A DNA stretch of 64,000 nucleotides from Lepiota brunneoincarnata (lineage: Eukaryota > Basidiomycota > Agaricomycetes > Agaricales > Agaricaceae): contig JAEBUN010000010.1 of the NCBI GenBank assembly GCA_023014365.1, positions 682,001-746,000 on the forward strand. Reading direction: 5' to 3'. Made by a program: the position numbers and the translations under genes. Each line of letters starts with the position of its first letter. Position 1 is the stretch's first letter. The notes under the pieces are model-generated. The model worked only from the letters and a program-made list of their open reading frames with translations, made no database searches and was not told where the DNA came from. This document shows, piece after piece, positions 11,510 to 21,889 of this stretch.

Positions 11510-12779
11510 ATGTCCCGCACAATGAAAGCGAAAGCAAAGGGTGTCAGCGCAAGCTCCTTCTTTGACCTAAAAGCGGAGCTTTCGAAACAGGAGGCCGAGT
11601 TCTCCAAAAACAAAGCTGCGGGAAAGAGCACACAAACAATCGGTGGTGTTAAGCGGCCAGATAAGGTCAGTCCACGGGCCCGGAACTCAAAACATTCCAC
11701 TCATTGAGGTCGACATACAGAAGCCAACAATATGGGCCCGTCAAAACAAAGGCGTAGACGCGCGCGCATCGAGGGATATCGAGCTAGAGGAAATCAGTAA
11801 ACCCACTCTTGAATCAGCTCGTGCCGTTCTGGTCCGCAAGGCGAAGATATACGACAAGCTACGGAAGGGAAAGTCTGGTGGGTTGAATGATAAGCAATAC
11901 GATGCTCTCCTCGTGGATGTGTGTACTCTGTTCCCAGCGTCAATTATTGCCCGCTAATTGATACTCCAGTTCGAGAGCAAGCCCATGGATGCTTACGAAT
12001 CGGACAGCGACGACGTGGACGAGTCATTAACCGTCCCGAAGCCTGCTGAAGACGACGACGACCCTATTATCGAATATGAGGACGAGTTTGGGCGACTAAA
12101 GACAGCTCGACGGTCAGAGGTTCCTCGAGAGCTTCTGCCCCGCGATGACGCCGATGCTCACGACTCTGATGAAGACCTGGTCATCCGGAACCCGGTCAAC
12201 CATTTCCCTACGTACCAGCAGTCGGAGGAACGGATTGCTGAAATAGAAAGGGAATATGCAGAGGAGAATAATCCGCTTAATGTGCATTATGACGCGACGC
12301 ACGAGGTGCGAACGAAGGGTGCTGGATTTTATCAGTTCTCCGCGGACGAGGAGACTCGAAGACGTCAAATGGAGGAGCTGAAGGCAGCTAGAGAGGAGAC
12401 TGGCAAGACGAGGAAAGAGATGGAGGCTGTTGACGCGAGACCTGGTGAAATTGAAGGAATGCAAGAATCATCGACCAGGAGCAGGGCAATGGAGAAAAGG
12501 AAGCGGGAGATGGAAGAAAGAAGGCGAATGGTAGAGGAAAAGAGGAAGAAACCTAGGATAGACAGCACCGAGGAATTGAAGGCACCCACATCTGTTTCCC
12601 AAAGGCTACCCAAACCGCCCGGAATCGAAACAAATCCGTTCGCCGCACTGGAATCTAAGGCCGCCCCCGTCCCAAAATCGACGAAGAAAACCAACGGGAA
12701 CTCGGAGCCAGCTGGTGGCGCAGACGCGTTTCTTGCGCAATTGGAGCAGGATTTCCTCAAAGGCAAGAAAGCCTGTTGA
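11510..12779 (+). CDS. CCDC174-like coiled-coil protein (DUF4078)
   Basis: Three exons (11510-11665, 11721-11918, 11970-12779). The product starts MSRTMKAKAKGVSASSFFDL. It contains the CCDC174 hallmarks: a DLKAELSKQEAEF helix, the IWARQNKGVDARASRD motif, a KAKIYDKLRKGKSG segment and the DUF4078 motif EYEDEFGRLKTARRSEVPR. Long charged helices follow (EETRRRQMEELKAAREET, MEKRKREMEERRRMVEEKRK). Metazoan CCDC174 is a nuclear protein linked to RNA processing and the exon junction complex; the fungal role is inferred by family. All junctions keep frame, so the gene looks intact. The downstream ATG of the tandem initiators (MSRTM) could also be used. Confidence 0.82.
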
Positions 12780-13319
12780 GGTGTGGACCCTGTACATGTA
12801 GCACAGGACAGACTTTTGATCGCTCGAATCTCCTGATATCATGACGGACCACGCACTCTCGCTGCCTCCACCACCCGCCTCCCTTTCACCGGCTACTTTC
12901 CGCCAATCAGATGGCGAGTGAGGTCCCACTACTACTGAGTCCCCGCTGAAGGGAAGGGGATCGTTAGATCCTTACACAGTGCGTCACACTTGCGGCTGAA
13001 GTATGGCTCGGCGTATGGAAAGCGGTGTCTGACGGCGTCTCAGTTGGGAGGCGGTCTGAATAGGCAGGCGCGTATCGAGTTAATCGCTATCTCTCGGATA
13101 GCATACGTTAAACAATACAATCTATTTATCAAAGAAGCGCTACGTTGAGACGGCTACACCACTGCGCCTGCCACCTTACGTGGAGTGGCCGCATGCCACA
13201 GACATGAAGCAGAAAATCCACCCTATAATAATCGAGATTGTCCGTGTCAATTCACGAGCCTTTTCTCGGACCCTGCGAGTGAAGAAAGAGAAAAAGAAAA
13301 CTACCCAATGTTCGATATA
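12780..13319. other. Intergenic
   Basis: No gene recognised; sequence between the CCDC174-like gene and the decayed copy B block. Confidence 0.4.
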
Positions 13320-13985
13320 TCAGGGAATGGAAATATTATTGCCATTCCCTGTCGTGTTGATGCTACTATCCGAGAAGACGTTGTTCTGGTCGCCGTGATA
13401 TATAGAGAAGTTAACGTTGGAACCGGGGGGGATGTAGATATGCTAGAGGAAATGAACAAAGCTGGGTGAGGGTGCATCTATCAGTCGTTGGTCGCTTGTC
13501 CGTGGTTCTTGCTGGAAGTCTGGTTGCTCGTCCGGTTTATGTGAAGTCGGGGCATGCAGGATCCGCGGGTCCGAAGTTTGTGGACATGAGGCTGCTAGCA
13601 GTTGCTGTTGTTGAACTTGAGATGGCCGTTGTGGTGCATTGTGATGACCTGCACCCGTGTTGCACGCTGTAAACCACAGCTTAAAAAAAGGGGCAAGATT
13701 GAGCCATCAGGGAAAACGGCAAAATCTCGGAGTAACCCACAACCGGCAGACTACGAGCAAGCTGAAGTCGATCGCGGCATTCTCGGATAGCACGGTGGTC
13801 AGCGCGGTATTTCCAGATCGCCCCCACCAGGGAACGCTTTCTGGTGTGCCTTACTGCGCACATTTGGATGGCATTCATGTTACTACTAACATACTTCAGT
13901 CGCTGACCAGGATATGTCAAGAAGAACGGCTTACGCCTCGAGCTGATTTGCACAATGTCTCTGCCCACTCTCGGGGCCAAGTTTG
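13320..13985 (-). pseudogene. Copy B (3' part): MLKL/HeLo-like helical domain and Asn-rich tail, split by copia insertion
   Basis: Minus-strand reading joins to the exon at 19099-19417 across the copia element. From 13985 the frame gives a short exon end, an intron (GTAAGC...GGTCAG), then MNAIQMCAVRHTRKRSLV and ADHRAIRECRDRLQLA. That pattern, a basic KRS patch followed by a second amphipathic helix, is what Agaricomycete MLKL-like N-terminal adaptor domains show. After further introns the gene ends in an Asn-rich tail containing HGDQNN with a stop at 13320-13322. Frame does not join cleanly at the first intron, so the copy is probably dead even without the insertion. Confidence 0.55.
13981..13985. 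repeat. Target-site duplication (GTTTG), left
   Basis: GTTTG directly left of the left LTR; the same five bases follow the right LTR at 19099-19103. Five base pairs is the usual duplication length for Ty1/copia integrases. Confidence 0.92.
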
Positions 13986-14339
13986 TATTGGTAGACGTAC
14001 TCAGCGTCACGCTCGTTTCGCGAACCGCTAAATATATTTTCGTACCTATTGGTAGACGTACTGTAGTAGGTTTAGTGAGGCTAGTTTTTCTAGCTAGTGT
14101 AAACTACTCACCTCAGCGTCACGCTCGTTTCGCGAACCGCTGAGGTGTGTTGGTAAGCTAATTCTTTTTTATACATTGAGGACAAGAACTGTATAGTTGT
14201 AAAAAACGGAACACCGGCACACAGAATATGAAATAAGTGTGTGTGCCGGTGTGTGTGCAGAGCGACTCTGCTTTTGTTTAGTCCGAAAACGGAAGTGACC
14301 GAAGTCACTGTGTCTCGCCGACACTGCGTCTCACCAACA
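13986..14339 (-). repeat. 3' LTR of copia element
   Basis: 354 bp, apparently identical to 18745-19098. It contains an internal duplication: the segment around CAGCGTCACGCTCGTTTCGC occurs twice per LTR, as does the GTACCTATTGGTAGACGTAC neighbourhood. The inverted pair CACCGGCACACAG / TGTGTGCCGGTG is near the sense-strand start. Confidence 0.93.
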
Positions 14340-14346
14340 CTCCCCC
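14340..14346 (-). other. Polypurine tract
   Basis: On the element sense strand GGGGGAG lies immediately before the 3' LTR, the expected place for plus-strand DNA priming. Confidence 0.7.
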
Positions 14347-14378
14347 AGGCGCAGCATACGGCGAGAGAGCCGGTCTCC

Positions 14379-17300
14379 TTAGTTCTCCTCATCCTCCTGA
14401 GCTTCCTCTCGATCCTCTATCAATCCCATACTCCTGGCATGTCGTCTCGTTGCGTCTCGTGGCAGGGCTTTAGTTAACAAGTCAGCAATATTGTTGTCAC
14501 CAGGGATATATGTCGGTCGAAACTCCCCCTCGTCTGCCTTCTCCTTCACAAAGTGATATCGGACTGAGATGTGTTTTGTCCGTTTGTGGCCTCGGTAAGT
14601 CTTCGTAAGGTCAATCGCACCATTATTGTCAATGTTAATGTTGACCGGACGCTTTTGTGGCAGTGCGATCTCATCAAAGAAATCCGAGAGCCACATTGCC
14701 TGTTGAACCGCACGTGAAACGGCCATGTACTCAGCTTCGGTGGTTGACGTGGCCACTGACTCTTGTCGTTTGGTCATCCATGACACGGGTCCTCCCCCTA
14801 CGAAAAATACGTGTCCTTCGGTAGATCGCCTCGTATCCCTGTCACCGGCAAAATCAGAGTCAACGTATCCAATCGGTTGTAGGCTGGCTCCTCGATGGTA
14901 AGTTATTGCGTAGTCCAGCGTCCCCTTCACGTATGCGAGGGCATGCTTCATTGCCTCCCAGTGTGCCCTCCCTGGATTCTGTGCATATCGAGACAGGAGG
15001 TTGACAGTATATGATAGGTCGGGTCGGGTTCCCACTTGGAGCCACATCAGGGATCCTAGAGCCTCTCGATACGGTATGTTTCTCATCTCCTCGATTTCTT
15101 CCTCAGTTGATGGGCAGTCGTCCTTTGATAGCGTGATCCCCATTGGTAATGGGACCGATTTGGCCTTACACCTCAACATGCCAAATTTCTCCAACACCCT
15201 TTCTGCGTACGCCCGCTGGGATAGTCTGATCCCGCCGCTGGTTTCCTCTACTTTGATACCAAGCATGTGGTCCACCGATTCCATGACCTTCACCTCATAC
15301 TCCTCCCCTAGCTCACGTTTTGCCATCTCTGCCTCTTTTTTAGATGTTGAAACCCCCATGGTGTCATCCGTGTATGTCACGCTGATAGTGTGTCGCCCAT
15401 CCTCTCTCTTCCTCGATCGGACTGTTGGTTCGGCACGGGACTGGTGATATCCAAGCGACCTGTAAGTTTTGCCAAGTGTTTTAAACCAGTCATGCGCTCC
15501 CTGCATTGTACCATACAGGGTTTTATTGAGTCGCCACACCTTACCACCTCCCCCCTCACTAAAACCCGCTGGTTGTTCCATGTAAACGTCAAACCCAATG
15601 TCGCTATTCAGGTACGCCGCCACGAAATCCAGCTGCCATAACACCAGGTTGCGAGAGGCTGACAATGCAATAACAAGGCGGAAGGACTCCAGCCGGGCCG
15701 TGGCTGCATAGGTGTCATCAAAATCAACCCCCTGAACTTGTGTGAAGCCCTTTGCGACGATCCGTGCCTTCCTCCTCATCAAGCGTCCATCACCATCGAA
15801 TTTCGGGGCAAAAACCCATTTGGATGCAACCACATTCCGTCCCACTGGCCTGTCGACTAAAGTGTACACCCCACGTGCCTTCATCACTCCTATCTCATCC
15901 ATCATAGGGCCCATCCACACTTCCGGCTCCTCCATTGCCTCACGGAAATTCTGAGGCACCCTGACCCCCCCCATAAAGGCTGCAAAAGCACCTGGTATCT
16001 CGCCCTCGCGAGCCAAGTACTCCTGAGACTCGATCATACGCCTTGATGGCCGTGTTCCACGAAGTGAGCGGTGTGGAGCTGGAGGGGCTACCTGGGCCAC
16101 TCCCCCAGCCTCGGCACTCACCAACTCATCCCCTGTCACCAACTGCGTTACCTCCTCTTCAGAGGACATGCTGCCATCAGGGGTAGTATCCACGGCATGT
16201 GCACCATCATTAGTCCTGGGTGTTCGTTCATCCAGTGCCTCTGTTGGCAAGGGGTCCTCATCCTCCCCCCACTCCATACGTTGGGGGCCTCTTGTGAAAT
16301 TTGTCGAGCCCTCATCAAAGGTGACGTTCCGCCCACTATATACAGAGCCAGATGCACGGTCAAGTAACTTGTAGCTCCCCCGTCCGAAGTATCCAATCAA
16401 CACCAGTCGGGTTGCTCTAGGGGCCAGTTTCGAGTTATTCAGCTCAATGGGTATGTTTGCGTAGGCTGTAGCACCAAACGGTCGGAGGTGAGTGACATCC
16501 TGCCGCTTCCCAAACCAGAGCTCAGCAGGAACAATATCAGGGTGTCTCCTGGAAGGAATGAGATTTCGGACGTAGACTGTAGTACGGATAGCTTCAGGCC
16601 AGTATTTTGCAGGTAGTCCAGACTCGACGAGCATGGATCTTGCTGAGTCCAGAATAGTACGCATGCTCCTTTCTGCTGCACCGTTCTGCTGATGTGCATA
16701 TGCCGTAGTGAATTCCATCCTTATCCCAGCGCTCCGGGTATAGTCCTCCCACAGTTTGTTGTTCCACTCACGTCCCCGATCACATCGTACCACCTTCAGC
16801 TTATGCCCGGTCTGTCTCTCTGCCTCTGCATGGAAAGACCTGAAGACGTTCAAAGTACTCTCTGCTGACTTTTCGGCCAGGAACTCGACTGTACGAAACG
16901 AGGATGCGCCATCCATCAAAAGCATGAAATAACGGGAACCTCCAGCAGATCTGGTTGGGGACGGTCCCCACAAGTCTACATGTATGCGCTCCAGCAACCC
17001 TGATTCGTGTGTGACCTCTTCGTCATAAGGTTTCGCATGCGATTTACCGAAAATACAGTCTTCACAGGTACCATCCATCTCAAGCTGGCCAAGTATAACC
17101 AAACCGTCGACGAGTTTCTTCTGTGCCATGTTCCGTAGGGAGCTAACTCCAACATGGCCCATCCGTCTGTGCCACACATCAAAACTGACTGGCTTGTTCC
17201 TCGACCTAGCTACCAGTGCCTGTGGGGGCTCAACCACATCCACAATGTATAGTCCACCCCTCAGCTCTCCCCGTACTGCAAGTCTCCCATCCCCGAAGTA

Positions 17301-18596
17301 GAGCTCTACACTCTCAGGTCCAAAAGTAGCAAATAGTCCACGTGTGCAGATTTGTGGGATTGAGATCAGGTTGGAGCGTAAAGTGGGTGTGTGTAACACG
17401 TTGCGTAATGTGAGGTCAATCATCCTTCCCTCAGCTGTAACAATCATCCTAACCGTTCCACTCCCCACGACAGGAAAACTTGCGTCCTTATCAGCGGCAC
17501 CTCCAAAGTATGGGTGTTCGAACTCGTTGTACTCAATGAAGTCCTCCCTCTGGACAAAACAATGGTCTGTTGCTCCTGAATCAATCACGGTAGGGACTGT
17601 CTCAAAGTCCTTTTGATCGCGCATCACCTCAGTCATGAGAATGACCACATCCTTGGGTGTGTGAACCGGTACTTCATTGTTTGGTTCGTTGGTTGTAGTG
17701 TGAAACGATCGTGGTTGTTGGGTTGGTTGACTGGGGGGTAATTGATTAACACGGGGTTGTTGGTTTGTGGTCTGGCCCTGGATCCTACGACGTCCACAAT
17801 TTGCAGGAAATTGCCCAGGTTTCCCACCACCTGGCCAATAGCAGTCATCAATTGTATGCCCAATCCGGCGGCAGTTGGGGTTGGTACAGACAAGGTTTTG
17901 TCGGTTACGTGGGGTGTTGGTTTGGAGCGCTGTGGGTGAGTTGGTGCTGTGGTGTGGTTTATCACGACTAATCCTGGCCCAGTGCGTGTTTAACCTGGCA
18001 ATCGCTTCGACAGACGATGTAGTGGTGTACAGTGTAGCTACCACTGGGTCCCAGGATCGTGGTAATGAACCAAGTATGATGGATCGGAAAGCGGTATCAG
18101 TGATGTTACCACCCATTGCGTTCACATTTTGCCAGAATGTTCGTAAAAGAGCGATATGGTTTGGGAAATTATCCCCGTCCCGGTAACGTAAGTTTCGTAG
18201 CTCTTCTTCCGCATGTAGTAACGATAGCTCAGATGTTTTGTCGTACAGATCAACAAGGGATTTCCAGGCTTCAGCTGCGCTCCCTGTGATGTTGGCACCC
18301 ATACCGATAGGATTGCGGATATTGTAGAGCAGAAGGCCTTTGGTCCATGCATTTCGAGTCTTCCACTCACTAGCCATTGGGGTAGTTGAGTCCCAGGGGG
18401 TGTCTGCTGTAGTAGTAGGTGGGGTTACTATAACTGTGGGGGTCGTAGTGGTAGTTGGGTTGATGATCGACCCAGTGAGGTATCCCATCACGCCCTGAAC
18501 CTCGGCTGCGATTATGATCATGTTTTTCCAGGAAATCCAGTTTGATCCATCGAATTTGTCCCCCTCAGAGAAAGTTGGTGGTCCGGACTTTGTCAT
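14379..18596 (-). CDS. Copia Gag-Pol polyprotein
   Basis: 1405 residues in one frame. Gag (about 1-230) is followed by a zinc knuckle with Cys237, Cys242, His247 and Cys252. The aspartic protease active site is DSGA at 339-342. The integrase has an HHCC domain (His476, His481, Cys511, Cys514) and a DDE core with Asp541, Asp606 and Glu642; the last two have 35 residues between them. The reverse transcriptase has QLDFVAAYLN at about 988-997 and YTDD at 1075-1078, where the usual copia motif is YVDD. RNase H follows (VDSDFAGDRDTRRS, then ATSTTEAEYMA). Order protease-integrase-RT-RNase H defines Ty1/copia (Pseudoviridae-type). No stop or frameshift separates Gag and Pol, so Gag excess must arise by processing or some other means. 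Confidence 0.95.
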   Translation of the reverse strand: MTKSGPPTFSEGDKFDGSNWISWKNMIIIAAEVQGVMGYLTGSIINPTTTTTPTVIVTPPTTTADTPWDSTTPMASEWKTRNAWTKGLLLYNIRNPIGMGANITGSAAEAWKSLVDLYDKTSELSLLHAEEELRNLRYRDGDNFPNHIALLRTFWQNVNAMGGNITDTAFRSIILGSLPRSWDPVVATLYTTTSSVEAIARLNTHWARISRDKPHHSTNSPTALQTNTPRNRQNLVCTNPNCRRIGHTIDDCYWPGGGKPGQFPANCGRRRIQGQTTNQQPRVNQLPPSQPTQQPRSFHTTTNEPNNEVPVHTPKDVVILMTEVMRDQKDFETVPTVIDSGATDHCFVQREDFIEYNEFEHPYFGGAADKDASFPVVGSGTVRMIVTAEGRMIDLTLRNVLHTPTLRSNLISIPQICTRGLFATFGPESVELYFGDGRLAVRGELRGGLYIVDVVEPPQALVARSRNKPVSFDVWHRRMGHVGVSSLRNMAQKKLVDGLVILGQLEMDGTCEDCIFGKSHAKPYDEEVTHESGLLERIHVDLWGPSPTRSAGGSRYFMLLMDGASSFRTVEFLAEKSAESTLNVFRSFHAEAERQTGHKLKVVRCDRGREWNNKLWEDYTRSAGIRMEFTTAYAHQQNGAAERSMRTILDSARSMLVESGLPAKYWPEAIRTTVYVRNLIPSRRHPDIVPAELWFGKRQDVTHLRPFGATAYANIPIELNNSKLAPRATRLVLIGYFGRGSYKLLDRASGSVYSGRNVTFDEGSTNFTRGPQRMEWGEDEDPLPTEALDERTPRTNDGAHAVDTTPDGSMSSEEEVTQLVTGDELVSAEAGGVAQVAPPAPHRSLRGTRPSRRMIESQEYLAREGEIPGAFAAFMGGVRVPQNFREAMEEPEVWMGPMMDEIGVMKARGVYTLVDRPVGRNVVASKWVFAPKFDGDGRLMRRKARIVAKGFTQVQGVDFDDTYAATARLESFRLVIALSASRNLVLWQLDFVAAYLNSDIGFDVYMEQPAGFSEGGGGKVWRLNKTLYGTMQGAHDWFKTLGKTYRSLGYHQSRAEPTVRSRKREDGRHTISVTYTDDTMGVSTSKKEAEMAKRELGEEYEVKVMESVDHMLGIKVEETSGGIRLSQRAYAERVLEKFGMLRCKAKSVPLPMGITLSKDDCPSTEEEIEEMRNIPYREALGSLMWLQVGTRPDLSYTVNLLSRYAQNPGRAHWEAMKHALAYVKGTLDYAITYHRGASLQPIGYVDSDFAGDRDTRRSTEGHVFFVGGGPVSWMTKRQESVATSTTEAEYMAVSRAVQQAMWLSDFFDEIALPQKRPVNINIDNNGAIDLTKTYRGHKRTKHISVRYHFVKEKADEGEFRPTYIPGDNNIADLLTKALPRDATRRHARSMGLIEDREEAQEDEEN

Positions 18597-18732
18597 CTTT
18601 TATGTCTGTGAGGCGTATATGTGTTCCCCAAGTGTGAGTGTGTTTTATGTAGTCGGATGTGTTTTGTTCAGTAATGTGATGTGTTCGTGGTAAGGATAGT
18701 GTGGTTCAATATAAAGTTAGTTGTGTCTTTCG

Positions 18733-18744
18733 GGGCCCATAACC
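18733..18744 (-). other. Primer binding site candidate (initiator-tRNA-Met anticodon arm)
   Basis: Directly inside the 5' LTR the sense strand reads GGTTATGGGCCC. This is complementary to a GGGCCCATAACC sequence, closely matching the anticodon stem-loop of eukaryotic initiator tRNA-Met rather than a tRNA 3' end. Drosophila copia is primed by a half-tRNA in the same way. Match to this organism's own tRNA is inferred. Confidence 0.6.
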
Positions 18745-19098
18745 TATTGGTAGACGTACTCAGCGTCACGCTCGTTTCGCGAACCGCTAAATATATTTTC
18801 GTACCTATTGGTAGACGTACTGTAGTAGGTTTAGTGAGGCTAGTTTTTCTAGCTAGTGTAAACTACTCACCTCAGCGTCACGCTCGTTTCGCGAACCGCT
18901 GAGGTGTGTTGGTAAGCTAATTCTTTTTTATACATTGAGGACAAGAACTGTATAGTTGTAAAAAACGGAACACCGGCACACAGAATATGAAATAAGTGTG
19001 TGTGCCGGTGTGTGTGCAGAGCGACTCTGCTTTTGTTTAGTCCGAAAACGGAAGTGACCGAAGTCACTGTGTCTCGCCGACACTGCGTCTCACCAACA
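18745..19098 (-). repeat. 5' LTR of copia element
   Basis: 354 bp, apparently identical to the copy at 13986-14339. It should carry the element promoter. Confidence 0.93.
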
Positions 19099-19417
19099 GT
19101 TTGAAGATCACGTCTGCCATGATCTCACAGGATTCCCTCCCAATGGCAATAAATTCCCTCTTATTGCTCTTCGCGGTCTTGGACATAACGTTAGGACTCC
19201 GGCTTGACGAGATTAGAGTCTGAGTACTTGCCTGTGCAATCTCGAGAATCGCAAGAGCGGTGGTTGCAGCTGAAGCGATGGTCGGAATCCTTACCAATTG
19301 TCTCGCATTCTCGAGTATTCTTGGGGCCTGCCCCCCAAGTGTGGTGGAGGCTCCGGTCAATGACAGACGGAAGTTGTCCGAGGGTGGGGGATTCAAATCC
19401 AAGCCTGCATTGACCAT
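19099..19417 (-). pseudogene. Copy B (5' part): N-terminal exon of helical-domain gene
   Basis: Begins at an ATG (19415-19417). It reads a Ser/Pro-rich leader and then ASAATTALAILEIAQASTQ, KTAKSNKREFIAIGRESCEI and MADVIFKL. This helix-loop pattern (helix, S-N-K-R/K, cysteine or alanine helix) is that of fungal MLKL/HeLo-like four-helix N-terminal domains found in front of NLRs and kinases. It aligns along its length with the homologous exon at 23.2-23.6 kb. The copia element interrupts the reading frame right after VIFKL. The first five bases are the right copy of the GTTTG target duplication. Confidence 0.6.
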
Positions 19418-19506
19418 GGACCCTGGACAGTATCAAAGTGGTTGGAAACCGAGAGGCTGGATAAATATCATCCTATGTGTTGTTGGGGCGCCTAAAGCTC
19501 CGCCAC

Positions 19507-20137
19507 GCGCAGGGAATTTGCCAAGCTCGTAGAAAACGCGGAAATGGGCCCGAGTACACAAAAAGGTAACGATGCCAAAAAGGAGCTGTACATGCATAGG
19601 TTTGCTCAACTCGTGTCGCCTTCCTCAGGTGAGGTAGAAGCATGCCCCCCTCCCGTAATACTCTTTTTTTCTTCTACGACAGTAGGTGCTGTCATTTTTG
19701 CCTGCCACAAGGTAGAGTCATCGATATGAGTACATATACCACCCCCGCCAACATGCAGCACCACTTGTCATACAACATCAATGGTGGATTGGGGTGTCCG
19801 CCCCGACGGACCCTCTCATATCCACCTCACTTGTTCCTCCGCACAGCCACGGATATCTCTCTCGTAAACCCCCGCCCCCGCCCCCGCCCCAGTCCGACGC
19901 ATCCAGTTTCACCTGTACAACCTCCACCTGCGTCAGTGGCCATGGAAAATAGTAACCTCCGTTCGGCCTCATATTCTCCGGCTCCCGGCCTTCCCAGCAA
20001 CCTTCACCTAGCAGTTATGAAGCTTACAGAGCTGCCTCTCCGACTTACTGATCTTATCCCGGTGCCCCGAGAACAAACACAGCAGCTAGTGGCACGAACA
20101 AAGGTGCACTCCCCGCTGCATCTGCCTCATTAAACAC
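19507..20137 (+). pseudogene. Partial duplicate of the GATA factor gene 5' half
   Basis: Matches 162-936, i.e. the upstream region, the ATG context (ATGCAGCACCACTTGTCATA at 19754) and the Pro-rich N-terminal coding part of the GATA gene. Shared peptides include THPVSPVQPP and NSNLRSASYS. Relative to the parent it lacks an internal stretch of about 130 bases, has shifted frame after LRSASYSPAPG and stops before the zinc finger. It could at most give a protein of about 125 residues without DNA-binding ability. Many substitutions show it is older than the copia insertion next to it. Confidence 0.8.
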
Positions 20138-20584
20138 GCTTAGAGATCGGCAGGGCACCGAATGTCGCGAACCGTCCAGACAGCCTCGGTTTCACGCTCA
20201 AAGTAAGGGGTGTCAGAGTCGAAATCCAACAATACAGGACGGATATGATTGATGCTGCCCTAGCGAGATCTGAACATGGTGACATTTGCGACCCCACTTT
20301 ATGACATCGGATCCGTTGCGCAGAATAGTTTATGTCGTTTGCTTCGTCGATTGTTTGAGAAGAAGCTACGCAGTCCCAACGCCATTCCCTGTATATGACT
20401 ATATCATCATTCCGGGGGGGGGGGGGCTCCACGCCTCCCTCTAGGTTGCCGCGAGAATGTTATCATTATTATTCACAATATCGCTCAGAGTATCAAGTCG
20501 ACTGCTGTTCTGTCGTAAGTATCACAATTAACATCCGAACGCACAATCAAACATCCAACCTGATTCGATGGCCATGGAGTAAGA
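20138..20584. other. Intergenic with poly-G run
   Basis: No gene recognised. A 13-base G run lies at 20414-20426. Confidence 0.45.
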
Positions 20585-21660
20585 TCACTCAACTTGCAGC
20601 ACAGACGTATACAACCCACCATGCTGGGGTTTTCTACGAATCTCTTCAACCAGTCTTTCCGGGCATCGCAACGAATACTTCCTTCCTTCCTGCTCATATA
20701 CAACGTTATCCTCTCCCCGTATTTTCAACCTCCCCTTCACTGGTTCCTTTCCACTGATGACGTCTTCCATGAACATTTTGACGTCAATGAGCACTTCCTT
20801 TGCTGGTCGAAGTACAGTTTGGTGGCCAGCGTTTATCAAGACCTTCTTGGTTTCAAAAGTCTTTCCTGTCTGCTGTTTACGATTCTGCTCGTCCACAAAG
20901 GTCATCAAGTAATTTATAGAGTCGAACCAAGCCGCGATTGAACCCTCACTGGGGAAGATGATCGGTTCGTGCTCATAAAGGCTATCCCCCACATAGAGCA
21001 TCATATCCTCAGCGTCGTATATCGCGAGTTCGTCTGGGGTGTGGCCAGGTGTGTGAAGGATGGTGATGTTAAGGGGAATATGGGGATACGTTGGTGACTT
21101 GATGTTGTGTCCGTGCGGAACAAGTGTTGGTTTGTACCGTGGGGTCTCGATACCCAACGCATTGCAGAGGGAATGCTCTGGCAGTTTGGTGGGCGACAAG
21201 AAAGCTTTGGAATGACCTGAAGCAAGGATAATGGAATCATTGCTATTTTTTTCTGGATCAGGTATGAAATGCTGCAAACTACCACAAGGACTCACAAGTC
21301 TTCGATGTCCACTGTGCCGTCATCTATTAGCATCAACTGTTGTAAGCAACGGAATGGCGTACGGATGTGATCATAATGACAATGAGTTGTAACGACGACA
21401 TATTTCAAATTTCCCCCCTCGTTCAGGGGCCGATCGTCGTTATCTGGAATGCCCACTGTCTCAATAAACTCTCTCAAGCTCCTCACATCTACTTCAGGGT
21501 CGTTGGACTTTCCACCAGTCCCGGTGTCTATAACAAGAACCGTATTGGCCGAGGGCATCCTTTTGACGTATATATGAGGGTGCTCGGAGTAAATATCGTT
21601 ATACTCTTTGACAAGATAGGTAGAAGGGGTGAGCCGAGTTGCTTTGAATGCAGGTTTCAT
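20585..21660 (-). CDS. Metallo-beta-lactamase-fold hydrolase
   Basis: Two coding blocks on the minus strand. The first (from the ATG at 21658-21660, MKPAFKATRLTPSTYLV) ends in the zinc-binding motif TTHCHYDHI. The second (to TAG-side end at 20585) contains SIILASGHSKAFLSP, the HTPGHTPDELAIYD metal ligand block and VGDSLYEHEPI. These are the HxHxDH, distal His and Asp ligands of the MBL fold. Substrate is unknown; relatives are annotated as general MBL hydrolases. The intron between the blocks (around 21265-21352, donor GTACGC) does not give a clean phase with the acceptors I can see, so a small error or a missed microexon is possible. An inverted decayed copy is at 24.66-25.43 kb. Confidence 0.75.
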
Positions 21661-21889
21661 TGTTGGGGTAGGGTTGTAAAAAGTAGGAGAGGGGGGTAGG
21701 AATAAATCCGTGAGAGCGTTCGCGAGGCGATGATCAATGCGAGTGTAGTTCACATCATCAACTGCCCGTGTCTGCTGCCACCCCACAAGTAGGGTACCCT
21801 GCATGACCATTGAGCATTCCGTCCCTTGAGTCCTTGCCGCCGGCTTACCACGAGACCAGTCCCCTGAGACAGGGGGAATAATGGCAACC

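Larger units (their letters stand above)
13986..19098 (-). mobile_element. Intact Ty1/copia LTR retrotransposon, 5113 bp
   Basis: Two 354-bp direct LTRs flank a single uninterrupted 1405-codon Gag-Pol frame on the minus strand, with a matching 5-bp duplication outside. The LTR copies look identical base for base by eye, which means very recent insertion. Sense-strand ends are TGTTGG...CCAATA, so the canonical CA end is TA here. The element sits inside decayed gene copy B and splits it. With intact LTRs, primer site, purine tract and frame, it may still be active. Confidence 0.95.

Noticed and set aside
13986..14160. CRISPR-like direct repeats (CAGCGTCACGCTCG seen several times)
   Set aside because: These are internal duplications of the copia LTR, and this is a eukaryotic genome.
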